NCBI RefSeq assembly: GCF_051660745.1
Contig: NZ_JBOFQF010000017.1
Span: 102,412-166,411, forward strand
DNA length: 64,000 nt
Direction: 5' to 3'
Origin: Segniliparus sp051660745
GTDB taxonomy: Bacteria > Actinomycetota > Actinomycetes > Mycobacteriales > Mycobacteriaceae
Shown here: positions 53,144-63,908 of the stretch, piece after piece
Layout: each line of letters begins with the position of its first letter
Numbering within the stretch: the stretch's first letter is position 1
Program-made: the position numbers and the translations under genes
The notes under the pieces: generated by a model
Told to the model about the DNA's origin: nothing
The model's database searches: none
What the model saw: the letters and a program-made list of their open reading frames with translations, nothing else

Positions 53144-54008
53144 GCAGCGACTCGGTGTAGAGCGGGACGCGCACGTCGTCCGCGCTCAGGGCCTTCGACT
53201 TGAACACCGACGGCACAGGCCGGGGATGGACGGCCGTGAACGGCGCCCGCTCGGAAGCCTTGAGCAGGTCCCGGTCGACCACGAGGCACTGCAGGCCGAA
53301 ATGATGGCACCAGATGTTCCTCAGCTCGTCGAGCGCTTCGGCGAACCTGTCCGCGTCGTTGCAGTACAGGACGCGCCCGAACGGCTCGGACGGGCTCCGC
53401 CACATCTTCTTGAGGATCACGTAGAGCTGCTCCGAGTCGTCGGGGCGGCGGATGAGGAAGTGCTCGCAGTCGAGGTCTTCATGGTCTTTCAAGATGCGCT
53501 GGTCCGCGTAGCCGAGCAGGTCGATGATCGTGCTTTTGTCCGAGGTGATCAGATTCTTGCCGCCGCAAGAGGGCGGCACCGGGTCGGGGCTGATCACCAG
53601 GACGTCGGTCTCCACGTCCTGGAAGCCGAGCCTCTTGCTGATCTCGTACACCTCCGGGGACGGCGCGCGATGCAAGAAGGTGGCATGCTCGGCGGACAGC
53701 GCCAGCTCGAAGAGCCGCACGCCCTCGTCGCGGAGCCCTTCCCGCACATGCCAGCTGTGCAGTTCGCAGAACACGTGCGTCGCTCCTGCGGCCTCGCGTG
53801 CGGTGAACATCGTGCCGAGGAATCCGACGACCTCGTCGCCGTCCTCGACGAGATAGCCGAAATGGTCCTCGCCGCCGCCCCACACGGGCCGGAACAGCCG
53901 CTCTCGCACGTGCAGCGGCAGGTTCGCGCTGCAGAGCGCCGAGCCGAGGAGCAGTTGATGGACGTGGACGGCGTCTGCGGCAACCGCCTTGCGGACTGTC
54001 GTGGACAC
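53121..54008 (-). CDS. GNAT-like acetyltransferase of unknown substrate
   Basis: 295 aa from GTG without a clear ribosome site. Residues about 1-140 look like a GNAT domain: DEVVGFLGTMFTARE, ELHSWHVREGLRDEGVRLFELAL (acetyl-CoA loop region) and APSPEVYEISKRLGF. The C-terminal half (residues 150-295) is not recognised. Acetylation of a small molecule or a sugar precursor is possible. It stands alone on its strand and converges with the ATPase gene. Confidence 0.65.
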   Translation of the reverse strand: MSTTVRKAVAADAVHVHQLLLGSALCSANLPLHVRERLFRPVWGGGEDHFGYLVEDGDEVVGFLGTMFTAREAAGATHVFCELHSWHVREGLRDEGVRLFELALSAEHATFLHRAPSPEVYEISKRLGFQDVETDVLVISPDPVPPSCGGKNLITSDKSTIIDLLGYADQRILKDHEDLDCEHFLIRRPDDSEQLYVILKKMWRSPSEPFGRVLYCNDADRFAEALDELRNIWCHHFGLQCLVVDRDLLKASERAPFTAVHPRPVPSVFKSKALSADDVRVPLYTESLLTGLPLH

Positions 54009-54318
54009 CGCGTCAGGCGCTTTGTCCGTCGTGGAGCGCGAGGGTGGAGGTCTTCTCCGGCATAGCGCCTCTCTTCGTGGCCGTCGGGCGCGCGTTTCGC
54101 GTTGGCTCCGCGCGAGCGCCGAGAATCTGTCACATTCGACCCTAGGCAGGGCAGGGCCCGGCGCACGAGCCGTCTTGCGCGTGGCAGGCTTGGTTGTCTG
54201 CGCGCAAGCGGCCTTGACAACCGGGGAGATTTCTGATCCTCCCTCATCCTGTGTGTCTCCCGTGAGTTTGCTGGAGCAAAGGGCTCTGCGACCGGCGAGA
54301 GATTACTATGTGCCTTCT
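54009..54318. other. 310-bp divergent spacer upstream of the SGNH hydrolase
   Basis: There is no gene here. A perfect TTGACA at 54214-54219 points toward the hydrolase gene, but no good -10 is seen at 16-18 bp. Nothing else is identifiable. Confidence 0.4.
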
Positions 54319-55455
54319 ATGAATCCACCTGTTGTCATGAAGGCGCTCTGCGCGCTGTCCCTGGTCGGTGTCTTCTGCGGAGCATTGGCCAAGGCCGACC
54401 CGGAGCCGGCTCCCGCGCCGCCAGCCGCGACGGGCGATCCCCAGGTCACCTTCTTGCCCCCGCCTCCCGCCCCAGCGCCTGCGCCCGCACCGGCTCCGGC
54501 TTCTCCTGCGGACACGCCTGCGCCCGCACCGGCGCCCGCTCCAGCTCCGGCAGACCCGGCCGCTCCGGCTCCGGCGCCTGCCCCCGCACCGGCTCCTGCT
54601 CCGGCAGACCCGGCCGCACCGGCTCCTGCGCCCGCACCGGCCCCGGCTCCCGCAGACCCGGCCGCGACCCCGGTCCCGGCGCAGGTCCGCAAGTACGTCG
54701 CGTTCGGCGACTCCTACGCGTCGGCGCCGTTCCAGGACCCAGTGGACGACCCGTCGGGATGGTGCCGCCGTTCGTTCAGCAACTACCCGTCGAAAGTCTC
54801 GGAAGCCTACGGCCTTGAGCGAGGCACGGCGTTCGTGGACCTCAGCTGCAGCGGCGGCACCACTCCCGGCCTCACCTCCGTGGTGCCCGGCGACCTCGGA
54901 TGGGGCGGGCAGCCGACGGCTCTGACCGACTCGATCACCCCGGACACGGATTTGGTGACGATCACGATGGGCATGTCGAACGACACCCTCTCCGCAGTGT
55001 TGTTCCGAGGCTGCAGCGGAGGGAACTGCCAGGCCAAGGTCGAGGGCACGCCGCAGCTGGCGGACATGGGCGAGTTCATGAAGCGGGTCACGGACACGAC
55101 CGCGGCGGCGGCGGCGCAAATCCATCAGATCGCGCCGAACGCGAAGGTCCTCTTCGTGGGCTACCTGCGCGCGGGGAGCGCCTGGTGCGACGCCTGGGGC
55201 GTGTACAACGCCGACGACGCCGCGTACATCGACGGGCTGCAAGCCCGGACCAACGAGGCGCTCAAGGCCGCCGCCGCGCAAAGCGCGTCGCAGTATGTGG
55301 ATGTGAACGCGCATGGCGACCACGGGGTCTGCTCCGCCGAGCCATGGGTGCGCGGCGACGGATCCCACTCGGGCGCGCCCATCGCCCTGCACCCCACCCC
55401 CGAGGGGCACAACGCCACGGCCGCCGACATCCTGCACGCGCTCGGCCGCCCCTGA
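54319..55455 (+). CDS. secreted SGNH/GDSL hydrolase with Pro-Ala linker
   Basis: 378 aa from the ATG at 54319; the ATG at 54337 also gives a full signal peptide (MKALCALSLVGVFCGALAKA). Residues about 35-120 are (AP)n runs with DPA(A/T) interruptions, likely spanning the cell envelope. The hydrolase has block I VAFGDSYAS (nucleophilic Ser), block III MGMSND (Asn) and block V HPTPEGH (catalytic His). It resembles mycobacterial exported SGNH esterases. A hairpin follows. Confidence 0.88.
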   Translation: MNPPVVMKALCALSLVGVFCGALAKADPEPAPAPPAATGDPQVTFLPPPPAPAPAPAPAPASPADTPAPAPAPAPAPADPAAPAPAPAPAPAPAPADPAAPAPAPAPAPAPADPAATPVPAQVRKYVAFGDSYASAPFQDPVDDPSGWCRRSFSNYPSKVSEAYGLERGTAFVDLSCSGGTTPGLTSVVPGDLGWGGQPTALTDSITPDTDLVTITMGMSNDTLSAVLFRGCSGGNCQAKVEGTPQLADMGEFMKRVTDTTAAAAAQIHQIAPNAKVLFVGYLRAGSAWCDAWGVYNADDAAYIDGLQARTNEALKAAAAQSASQYVDVNAHGDHGVCSAEPWVRGDGSHSGAPIALHPTPEGHNATAADILHALGRP

Positions 55456-55464
55456 CCCGGACGC

Positions 55465-55488
55465 CGCCCCGTGCTGCGCCATGGGGCG
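55465..55488 (+). terminator. hairpin after the SGNH hydrolase gene
   Basis: The stem CGCCCCGTG / CATGGGGCG has nine pairs including one G-U, a CTGCGC loop and no U-run. It begins nine bases after the stop codon. Confidence 0.5.
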
Positions 55489-55520
55489 ATGAGGCCACGG
55501 CGGCGGTATAGGCTGCTCGC

Positions 55521-56369
55521 ATGGCAGTGACGCGCGACCGGGGTTTCGTCCAAGTCGACGTGTTCGGGACCGGGACGTGCCTCGGCAACGCACTGGCGGT
55601 CGTGCTCGACGGCGACGGGCTCGCCGAGCAAGACATGGCGCGCCTGGCGCGGTGGACCAACCTGTCCGAGACCGCGTTCCTGCTCCCGCCGACGACTTCG
55701 CAGGCCGATTACCGGGTGCGGATCTTCACCCGCGTCGGCGAGCTGCCCTTCGCCGGGCATCCGACGCTCGGCGCCGCGCACGCGTGGCTCGAGAGCGGGG
55801 GCGCTCCCCGCAGCGCGGGCCGCCTCGTGCAAGAGTGCGGAGTCGGCCTGGTGGAGGTCCGCGAGGACGGCGGGGCATTGGCGTTCGCCGCCCCGCCCAC
55901 GCTGCGCGGCGGCCCCTTGGACGAGGCGTACCTCGCCGCCCTCGCGTCGGCCTTCGGGATCGAGCGGGACCAGATCGTCGCCCACCAATGGGTCGACAAC
56001 GGGCCAGGCTGGGCGGTGGTGCGGCTCTCGTCCGCAGACGAGGTGCTCGGGATCGAGCCGGACCTCTCGAAAATCCCCACGGCCAAAATCGGGGTGCTCG
56101 GCGCGTACCCGGAGGGAGGGGAGCACGCGTTCGAGATCCGCGCTTTCGCCCCCGCCATGGGCGTGGCCGAGGACCCGGTGACCGGGAGCCTGAACGCCGC
56201 CGTTGCGCAATGGCTCATCCGCGCCGGGGAGGCGCCCTCCTCGTTCCGCGTGTCGCAAGGCGCCCGCGTCGGCCGCGCGGGATCGATTCGCGTCAGCGCC
56301 GAGCCGGACGGAACGGTCTGGGTCGGCGGCGTGTGCGCCACCCTGATCCAAGGCAGCGTGACGCTCTAA
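55521..56369 (+). CDS. PhzF-family isomerase/epimerase
   Basis: 282 aa. It has the diaminopimelate-epimerase-like fold of PhzF. The catalytic Glu lies in NLSETAFL near residue 50, then FTRVGELPFAGHPTLGAAH, and MGVAEDPVTGSLNAAVAQWL near 215. PhzF itself isomerises DHHA in phenazine synthesis. Most homologues outside phenazine clusters have other, unknown substrates, and no phz partner is near. It is therefore named only as a family member. Confidence 0.92.
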   Translation: MAVTRDRGFVQVDVFGTGTCLGNALAVVLDGDGLAEQDMARLARWTNLSETAFLLPPTTSQADYRVRIFTRVGELPFAGHPTLGAAHAWLESGGAPRSAGRLVQECGVGLVEVREDGGALAFAAPPTLRGGPLDEAYLAALASAFGIERDQIVAHQWVDNGPGWAVVRLSSADEVLGIEPDLSKIPTAKIGVLGAYPEGGEHAFEIRAFAPAMGVAEDPVTGSLNAAVAQWLIRAGEAPSSFRVSQGARVGRAGSIRVSAEPDGTVWVGGVCATLIQGSVTL

Positions 56370-56517
56370 ACGGGCGGGTTTCCAGGCGTCGCCCAAGATC
56401 GCGTGTTCGCGTCGGGCGGTGGCGTGGCGAGACTGTGAGCTGTGCTTCGGGAGCGATGTGACCTACATTGATGTTCGCTCAAAGATTGCTGTGAACTGGA
56501 TATTTTTTGAAATGACA

Positions 56518-56532
56518 GCCCCGTCACGGGGC
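56518..56532. promoter_or_regulatory. perfect palindrome in the promoter region of the AtuA operon
   Basis: GCCCCGT-C-ACGGGGC is a 7+1+7 perfect inverted repeat. TTGAAA lies just upstream at 56507-56512, and an AT-rich CAATAAG follows at 56532-56538. It is 82 bases before the operon start, so it is a likely operator for the catabolic operon. I see nothing else in 56370-56613. Confidence 0.5.
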
Positions 56533-56613
56533 AATAAGTGATTCTCTGTTAGCCTGGCAAGTGACTCCTCGTTAACATGCGCGGAGCCCAACCCGACAGC
56601 CTATGGAGGTGCC

Positions 56614-57393
56614 GTGGCGGAACTCGCTGGGATTGTTGCCGATCTCGTCGCCGAGGGCGAGGCCGTCGACGGCCTGGTCTCGGACCTCGCGCCCGAGGGC
56701 TGGCATGCCCCGACGCCGTCCGAGGGGTGGACTGTCGCGCACCAGATCGGCCATCTGGCGTGGACCGACGACATCGCGCTGTTGAGCGTCACGGACCCGG
56801 AGGGGTTCGCCCGGACGGCCATGGAGAAGGCGGACCGGGCGGCCACGCTGGTGGACGACGGCGCCGCCGAATACGCGGCGCGGCCCCACGGCGAGCTCCT
56901 CGAATCCTGGCGGCGCGGGCGCGAAGCCCTCGCCCAACAGCTCCTCGTGGTCCCGGAGAAGGCGAAGCTGCAATGGTTCGGCCCGCCGATGAGCCCGGCC
57001 TCGATGGCCACTGCGCGGCTCATGGAGACATGGGCGCACGGACTGGACGTCGCCGACGCGGTCGGCGCGCCGTGGCCCGCGACGAGCAGGATCAAGCATG
57101 TCGCGCACATCGGCGTGCGCGCGCGGAACTTCGCCTTCGCGGTCAACGGCCTGACCCCTCCGTCGGAGGAGTTCCGGGTCGAGCTCGCCGCGCCGGACGG
57201 AGGCGTGTGGGCATGGGGGCCCGAGGGGGCCGGGCAACGGGTCTCCGGCTCCGCGCTCGACTTCTGCTACCTGGTCTGCCAACGCCGCGCGCCAGGCGCG
57301 CTCGACGTGGTCGCGGAGGGCGCGGACGCGGCCCAGTGGCTCGCCGTCGCCCAAGCTTTCGCGGGACCGCCCGGATCGAGGAGAGCAGCATGA
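56614..57393 (+). CDS. DinB/maleylpyruvate isomerase-fold protein (TIGR03084-like)
   Basis: 259 aa from GTG with a strong TGGAGGT three bases upstream. The metal-binding helix bundle shows SEGWTVAHQIGHLAWTDD near residue 36 and ARLMETWAHGLDVADAVG near 145, with His residues spaced for one metal ion. From memory it belongs to the TIGR03084 group, found next to AtuA genes in mycobacteria. Its chemistry is unknown. It overlaps the AtuA start (ATGA), placing it in the catabolic operon. Confidence 0.85.
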   Translation: MAELAGIVADLVAEGEAVDGLVSDLAPEGWHAPTPSEGWTVAHQIGHLAWTDDIALLSVTDPEGFARTAMEKADRAATLVDDGAAEYAARPHGELLESWRRGREALAQQLLVVPEKAKLQWFGPPMSPASMATARLMETWAHGLDVADAVGAPWPATSRIKHVAHIGVRARNFAFAVNGLTPPSEEFRVELAAPDGGVWAWGPEGAGQRVSGSALDFCYLVCQRRAPGALDVVAEGADAAQWLAVAQAFAGPPGSRRAA

Positions 57394-59105
57394 GCGGCGG
57401 CATTGTGCGGATCGGCAACGCCTCCGGCTTCTACGGCGACCGGTTCGCCGCCGTGCGCGAGATGCTGACCGGCGGGGAGCTGGACGTGCTCACCGGCGAC
57501 TACCTGGCCGAGCTGACCATGCTCATCCTCGGCCGCGACCGGCTCAAAGACCCGGGCCTCGGCTATGCGAAGACGTTCCTCCGGCAGATGGAGGAGGGCC
57601 TCGGGCTGGCGCTGGAGCGCGGGGTGAAGGTCGTCGTCAACGCGGGCGGCTTGAATCCGAAAGGGCTCGCGGACAAGCTCGGCGAGCTGGCGGGCAGGCT
57701 CGGCCTCGACGCGAAGATCGCGCATGTGCGGGGCGACGACCTCGTGGGGAGGTCGGGCGAGCTCGGCTTTGGCTCGCCCGCCGCCGCGAACGCCTATCTC
57801 GGCGCGTTCGGGATCGTGGAGGGCCTCGCGGCGGGGGCGGACGTCGTGGTGACCGGCCGGATCACCGACGCCTCCCTCGTGGTCGGCCCCGCCGCGTGGC
57901 GCTTCGGCTGGGCTCGGACCGACTACGACCGGCTCGCGGGCGCGGTGGTCGCGGGCCACCTCGTCGAATGCGGGACCCAGGTCACCGGCGGCAACTACGC
58001 CTTCTTCAAGGAGATCGCGGACCTCGGCCACGCGGGCTTCCCCATCGCGGAGATCGCCGCCGACGGCACGAGCGTCATCACCAAGCACGCCGGGACCGGC
58101 GGCGCGGTGACCGTTGGGACGGTGACCGCGCAACTGCTCTACGAGATCCAAGGCGCGCGCTACGCGGGCCCCGACGTCACCACCCGGCTCGACACGGTGC
58201 AGCTCGCCAAGGACGGCCCCGACCGGGTCCGGGTCTCGGGGACGAAGGGGGAGCCGCCCCCCGAGAAGCTCAAGGTCTCGCTCAACACCATCGGCGGCTT
58301 CCGCAACGAGATGACCTTCATCCTCACCGGCCTCGACATCGAGGAGAAGGCCGAGCTGGCGCGCAGCCAGCTCGAGCCGCTCCTCGCCAAGCGCCCCGCC
58401 GAGGTGGTCTGGGACCTCGCCCGCGTCGACCGCCCCGACGCCCCGACCCAGCAGCAGGCCAGCGCCCTGCTGCAATGCGTCGTGCGCGACTTCGACCCGG
58501 ACAAGGTCGGCAGGCAGTTCTCCAGCGCCGCCGTTGAGCTGGCGCTGGCGAGCTACCCCGGCTTCTCGCTCACCACCCCGCCCGGCGCGGGCTCCCCGTA
58601 CGGGGTGTTCACGGCAGGGTTCGTGCCCCAGTCGGAGGTCCCGCACGAGGCGGTCCTGCCGGACGGCTCGGTGGTCCCGGTCCCGCCGGCGCCACAGGCG
58701 CAGGAGCTCGCGGAAGTCCCCGAGCCCGCCGTGCCCGCCCATGCGGCCACGGGCGCGACGCGCCGCCGCGCGCTCGGCGCGATCGCGGGGGCGCGCAGCG
58801 GCGACAAGGGCGGCTCCGCGAACATCGGGGTCTGGGCGAGGACCCCCGAGCAGTTCTCGTGGCTCGTCGGCGAGCTGACCGTCGAGAAGCTCAAGGAGCT
58901 GCTGCCCGAGGCTGCGGGCCTCGTCGTCCGCAGGCATGTGCTCCCGAACCTGCGCGCGATCAACTTCGTCATCGAGGAGATCCTCGGGCGCGGCGTCGCG
59001 GAGCAGGCCCGGTTCGACCCGCAGGCGAAGGGCCTCGGCGAATGGCTGCGCTCGCGCGAGCTGGCCATCCCAGAATCGCTGCTCGGTCCGGAGGAGCTGC
59101 TGTGA
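57390..59105 (+). CDS. AtuA-family (DUF1446) protein
   Basis: 571 aa with GAGGAG before the ATG. The N-terminal RIGNASGFYGDRFAAV, VVVNAGGLNPKGLADKL, VVVTGRITDASLVVGPA and GNYAFFKEI blocks are typical of DUF1446/AtuA. The C-terminal 120 residues (AGARSGDKGGSANIGVWAR) form the AtuA C-terminal ferredoxin-like domain, here fused in one chain. AtuA is needed for acyclic terpene (citronellol/geraniol) use in Pseudomonas, with unknown activity. The order AtuA-fadE-accD-accA matches, from memory, mycobacterial Rv0976c-Rv0973c. Confidence 0.9.
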   Translation: MSGGIVRIGNASGFYGDRFAAVREMLTGGELDVLTGDYLAELTMLILGRDRLKDPGLGYAKTFLRQMEEGLGLALERGVKVVVNAGGLNPKGLADKLGELAGRLGLDAKIAHVRGDDLVGRSGELGFGSPAAANAYLGAFGIVEGLAAGADVVVTGRITDASLVVGPAAWRFGWARTDYDRLAGAVVAGHLVECGTQVTGGNYAFFKEIADLGHAGFPIAEIAADGTSVITKHAGTGGAVTVGTVTAQLLYEIQGARYAGPDVTTRLDTVQLAKDGPDRVRVSGTKGEPPPEKLKVSLNTIGGFRNEMTFILTGLDIEEKAELARSQLEPLLAKRPAEVVWDLARVDRPDAPTQQQASALLQCVVRDFDPDKVGRQFSSAAVELALASYPGFSLTTPPGAGSPYGVFTAGFVPQSEVPHEAVLPDGSVVPVPPAPQAQELAEVPEPAVPAHAATGATRRRALGAIAGARSGDKGGSANIGVWARTPEQFSWLVGELTVEKLKELLPEAAGLVVRRHVLPNLRAINFVIEEILGRGVAEQARFDPQAKGLGEWLRSRELAIPESLLGPEELL

Positions 59106-60250
59106 GCATATGGACAAGCCCCGAGCGCCTCGCGCTGCGCGAGACGGTGCGCGCCTTCGCCGAGCGCGAGGTCCTGCCGAACGCCGAGGCGTGGGAGCGG
59201 GCGGGCGAGCTGCCGAGGGAGCTGCACCGCAAGGCCGGGGCGCTGGGCCTGCTGGGCCTTTCTTTCCCCGAGTCGGCGGGCGGCGAGGGCGGGAGCAGCG
59301 CGGACGCGCTCATCGCCTGCGAGGCGCTGCACGAGGCCGGGGCGCCTGGCGGGCTCTTCGCCTCCCTCTTCACCTGCGGCATCGCGGTCCCGCACATCGT
59401 CGCCTCCGGGGACGAGCGGCTCATCGAGCGGTACGTGCGCCCCACGCTCGCGGGCGAGCTGATCGGCTCGCTCGCCATCACCGAGCCGGGCGGCGGCTCG
59501 GACGTCGGCCACCTGACCACCTCCGCGCGCCGGGACGGGGACCATTACGTCGTCAACGGCGCGAAGACCTACATCACCTCCGGGGTCCGCGCCGACTACG
59601 TGGTGACCGCCGTGCGCACCGGCGGCGAGGGGGCGGGCGGCGTCTCGCTCCTCGTCGTGGACAAACAGACGCCGGGGTTCACGGTCAGCCGCAAGCTCGA
59701 CAAGCTCGGCTGGCGCTGCTCGGACACCGCCGAGCTGTCCTACGTCGACGTCCGGGTGCCCGCCGAGAACCTGGTCGGCGCGGAGAACACCGGCTTCGCG
59801 CAGATCGCGGGCGCGTTCGTCTCGGAGCGGGTGAACCTCGCGGGCCAGGCGTACGCGTCGGCGCAGCGCTGCCTGGACATCACCGCGCAGTGGTGCCGCG
59901 ACCGGCACACCTTCGGCAGGCCGCTCATCAGCCGCCAAGGCGTGCAGAACACCCTGGCCGAGATGGCGCGGCGGATCGATGTCGCCAGGGTCTACACCCG
60001 GCACGTCGTCGAGCAGGAGCTGGCCGGGAACAAGGACCTCGTCGCCCAGGTCTGCTTCGCCAAGAACACCGCCGTGGAGGCGGGCGAATGGGTCGCGAAC
60101 CAAGCGGTCCAGCTGTTCGGCGGGCTCGGCTACATGGCGGAGAGCGAGGTCGAGCGCCAGTACCGGGACATGCGCATCCTCGGCATCGGCGGGGGCACGA
60201 CGGAGATTCTGACGACGTTGGCAGCGAGAAGATTGGGATACACCGCATGA
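59102..60250 (+). CDS. acyl-CoA dehydrogenase (FadE13-like by position)
   Basis: 382 aa from the GTG overlapping the AtuA stop. FAD/acyl-CoA features: ITEPGGGSDV, VNGAKTYITSG, SERVNLAGQAYASAQRCLD, RDRHTFGRPL and QLFGGLGYMAESEVERQYRD. The usual C-terminal YEGT catalytic Glu is replaced (LGIGGGTTEI), as in branched-chain and long-chain types where the base sits in another helix. With a carboxylase next door, oxidation of a branched acyl-CoA such as isovaleryl- or citronellyl-CoA is likely. Confidence 0.92.
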   Translation: MSIWTSPERLALRETVRAFAEREVLPNAEAWERAGELPRELHRKAGALGLLGLSFPESAGGEGGSSADALIACEALHEAGAPGGLFASLFTCGIAVPHIVASGDERLIERYVRPTLAGELIGSLAITEPGGGSDVGHLTTSARRDGDHYVVNGAKTYITSGVRADYVVTAVRTGGEGAGGVSLLVVDKQTPGFTVSRKLDKLGWRCSDTAELSYVDVRVPAENLVGAENTGFAQIAGAFVSERVNLAGQAYASAQRCLDITAQWCRDRHTFGRPLISRQGVQNTLAEMARRIDVARVYTRHVVEQELAGNKDLVAQVCFAKNTAVEAGEWVANQAVQLFGGLGYMAESEVERQYRDMRILGIGGGTTEILTTLAARRLGYTA

Positions 60251-60284
60251 CAGGAGCACGACGAGGCACGAGGAGTGCGACCAG

Positions 60285-61883
60285 ATGACACTGTTGCGCT
60301 CCGCGCTGGACACCGCCGCCCCGGCGTACAAAGAGTCCGCCGAGGCGATGCTGGAGAAGCTCGCCGAGCTCTCCGCAGAGCAGGCCAAGGCCCTCGTCGC
60401 GGGCGGCGAGGACAAAATAGCCCGGCACCGCAAGCGCGGCAAGCTCACGATCCGCGAGCGCATCGAGTCGATCCTCGACCCGGACACCCCGTTCCTCGAG
60501 CTCTGCCCGTACGCGGCATGGGGCACCGACAACCCGATCGGGGCCTCCTACGTCTTCGGGATCGGCCGGGTCGAGGGCGTGGAGTGCGTCATCGGCGGCA
60601 ACGACCCGACCGTGCGCGGCGGCACCACGAACGCGTGGACGGTGCGCAAGGGCTTCCGCGCGTACGAGATCGCCGCGCAGAACCGGATGCCGCTCATCTC
60701 CATGGTCGAGTCGGGCGGGGCCGACTTGCCGAGCCAGAAGGAAGTCTTCATCCCCGGCGGGCGCATGTTCCGCGACATCACGCGCCTGTCCGCCGAACGG
60801 ATCCCGACGATCTCGCTCGTCTTCGGCAACTCCACCGCGGGCGGCGCGTACGTGCCGGGGATGAGCGACCACGTCGTGATGATCAAAGAGCGCTCGAAAG
60901 TCTTCCTCGGCGGGCCGCCGCTGGTGAAGATGGCGACCGGTGAGGAATCGGGCGAGGAGGAGCTCGGCGGCGCCCAGATGCACGCGCAAATCTCCGGCCT
61001 CGCCGACTACTACGCGCAGGACGAGCTCGACGCGCTGCGCATCGGGCGGCGCATCGTGGCGCGGCTGAATTGGCGCAAGCAAGGGCCGCTGCCGCAGGCC
61101 GCGCCCGCCGCGCCGCGCTACGACGCGGAAGAGCTGCTCGGGGTCGTGCCCTCGGACCTCAAGATCCCGTTCGACCCGCGCGAGGTGATCGCCCGGTTCG
61201 CGGACGACTCCGACTTCGACGAGTTCAAGCCCGACTTCGGCTCCAGCCTGGTGACCGGCTGGGCCCGGGTCTTCGGCTACCCGGTCGGGATCCTGGCCAA
61301 CGCGCGGGGCGTGCTGTTCTCCGCCGAGTCGCAGAAGGCGACGCAGTTCATCCAGCTCGCGAACCAATTCGACACCCCGCTCCTGTTTCTGCACAACACC
61401 ACCGGCTACATGGTCGGCAAGGAGTACGAGCAGCGCGGCATCGTCAAGCACGGCTCGATGATGATCAACGCCGTCTCGAACTCGAAGGTCCCGCACATCT
61501 CCCTGCTCATGGGCGCTTCCTATGGCGCCGGGCACTACGGCATGTGCGGGCGGGCGTTCGACCCGCGTTTCCTCTTCGCCTGGCCGAGCGCGAAATGCGC
61601 GGTCATGGGCGGCGCGCAGCTCGCGGGCGTGGTGTCGATCGTCTCCCGCGCGGCGGCCGAGGCGCGGGGCCAGGTGGTGGACGAAGCCTTCGACGAGGCG
61701 ATGCGCACCGCCATCGAGTCGCAGATCGAGGCCGAGTCCCTGCCGCTCTTCTTGTCCGGGCGGCTCTTCGACGACGGCGTCATCGACCCCCGCGACACAC
61801 GAACGGTGCTGGGCCTGTGCTTGTCAGCTATCCACGGAGCCCCGGTCGAGGGCGCCCGTGGCTACGGAATCTTCAGGATGTGA
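60285..61883 (+). CDS. accD2: acyl-CoA carboxylase carboxyltransferase (beta) subunit
   Basis: 532 aa starting 34 bases after the dehydrogenase. It contains both crotonase-like halves in one chain: RGGTTNAWTVRKGFRAYEIA and MVESGGADLPSQKEVF (N-half), then LLFLHNTTGYMVGKEYEQRGIVKHGSMMINAVSNS and MGGAQLAGV (C-half). This matches methylcrotonyl-/geranyl-CoA carboxylase beta (MccB/AtuC) more than propionyl-CoA carboxylase. It carboxylates an alpha,beta-unsaturated branched acyl-CoA with the biotin subunit encoded next. The symbol is given from operon order. Confidence 0.93.
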   Translation: MTLLRSALDTAAPAYKESAEAMLEKLAELSAEQAKALVAGGEDKIARHRKRGKLTIRERIESILDPDTPFLELCPYAAWGTDNPIGASYVFGIGRVEGVECVIGGNDPTVRGGTTNAWTVRKGFRAYEIAAQNRMPLISMVESGGADLPSQKEVFIPGGRMFRDITRLSAERIPTISLVFGNSTAGGAYVPGMSDHVVMIKERSKVFLGGPPLVKMATGEESGEEELGGAQMHAQISGLADYYAQDELDALRIGRRIVARLNWRKQGPLPQAAPAAPRYDAEELLGVVPSDLKIPFDPREVIARFADDSDFDEFKPDFGSSLVTGWARVFGYPVGILANARGVLFSAESQKATQFIQLANQFDTPLLFLHNTTGYMVGKEYEQRGIVKHGSMMINAVSNSKVPHISLLMGASYGAGHYGMCGRAFDPRFLFAWPSAKCAVMGGAQLAGVVSIVSRAAAEARGQVVDEAFDEAMRTAIESQIEAESLPLFLSGRLFDDGVIDPRDTRTVLGLCLSAIHGAPVEGARGYGIFRM

Positions 61884-61885
61884 CG

Positions 61886-63907
<2,022 letters not shown>

Positions 63908-63908
63908 T

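Noticed and set aside
54480..54660. Repetitive GC-rich DNA in the SGNH gene as a possible mobile or CRISPR-like repeat
   Set aside because: It is explained by the degenerate Pro-Ala codon runs of the linker; units are irregular and in frame.
55521..56369. PhzF as evidence for a phenazine pathway together with the EhpF-like enzyme and DAHP synthase
   Set aside because: It lies 42 kb from the cluster, and no phzA/B, D, E or G partners are present; PhzF homologues are widespread outside phenazine loci.
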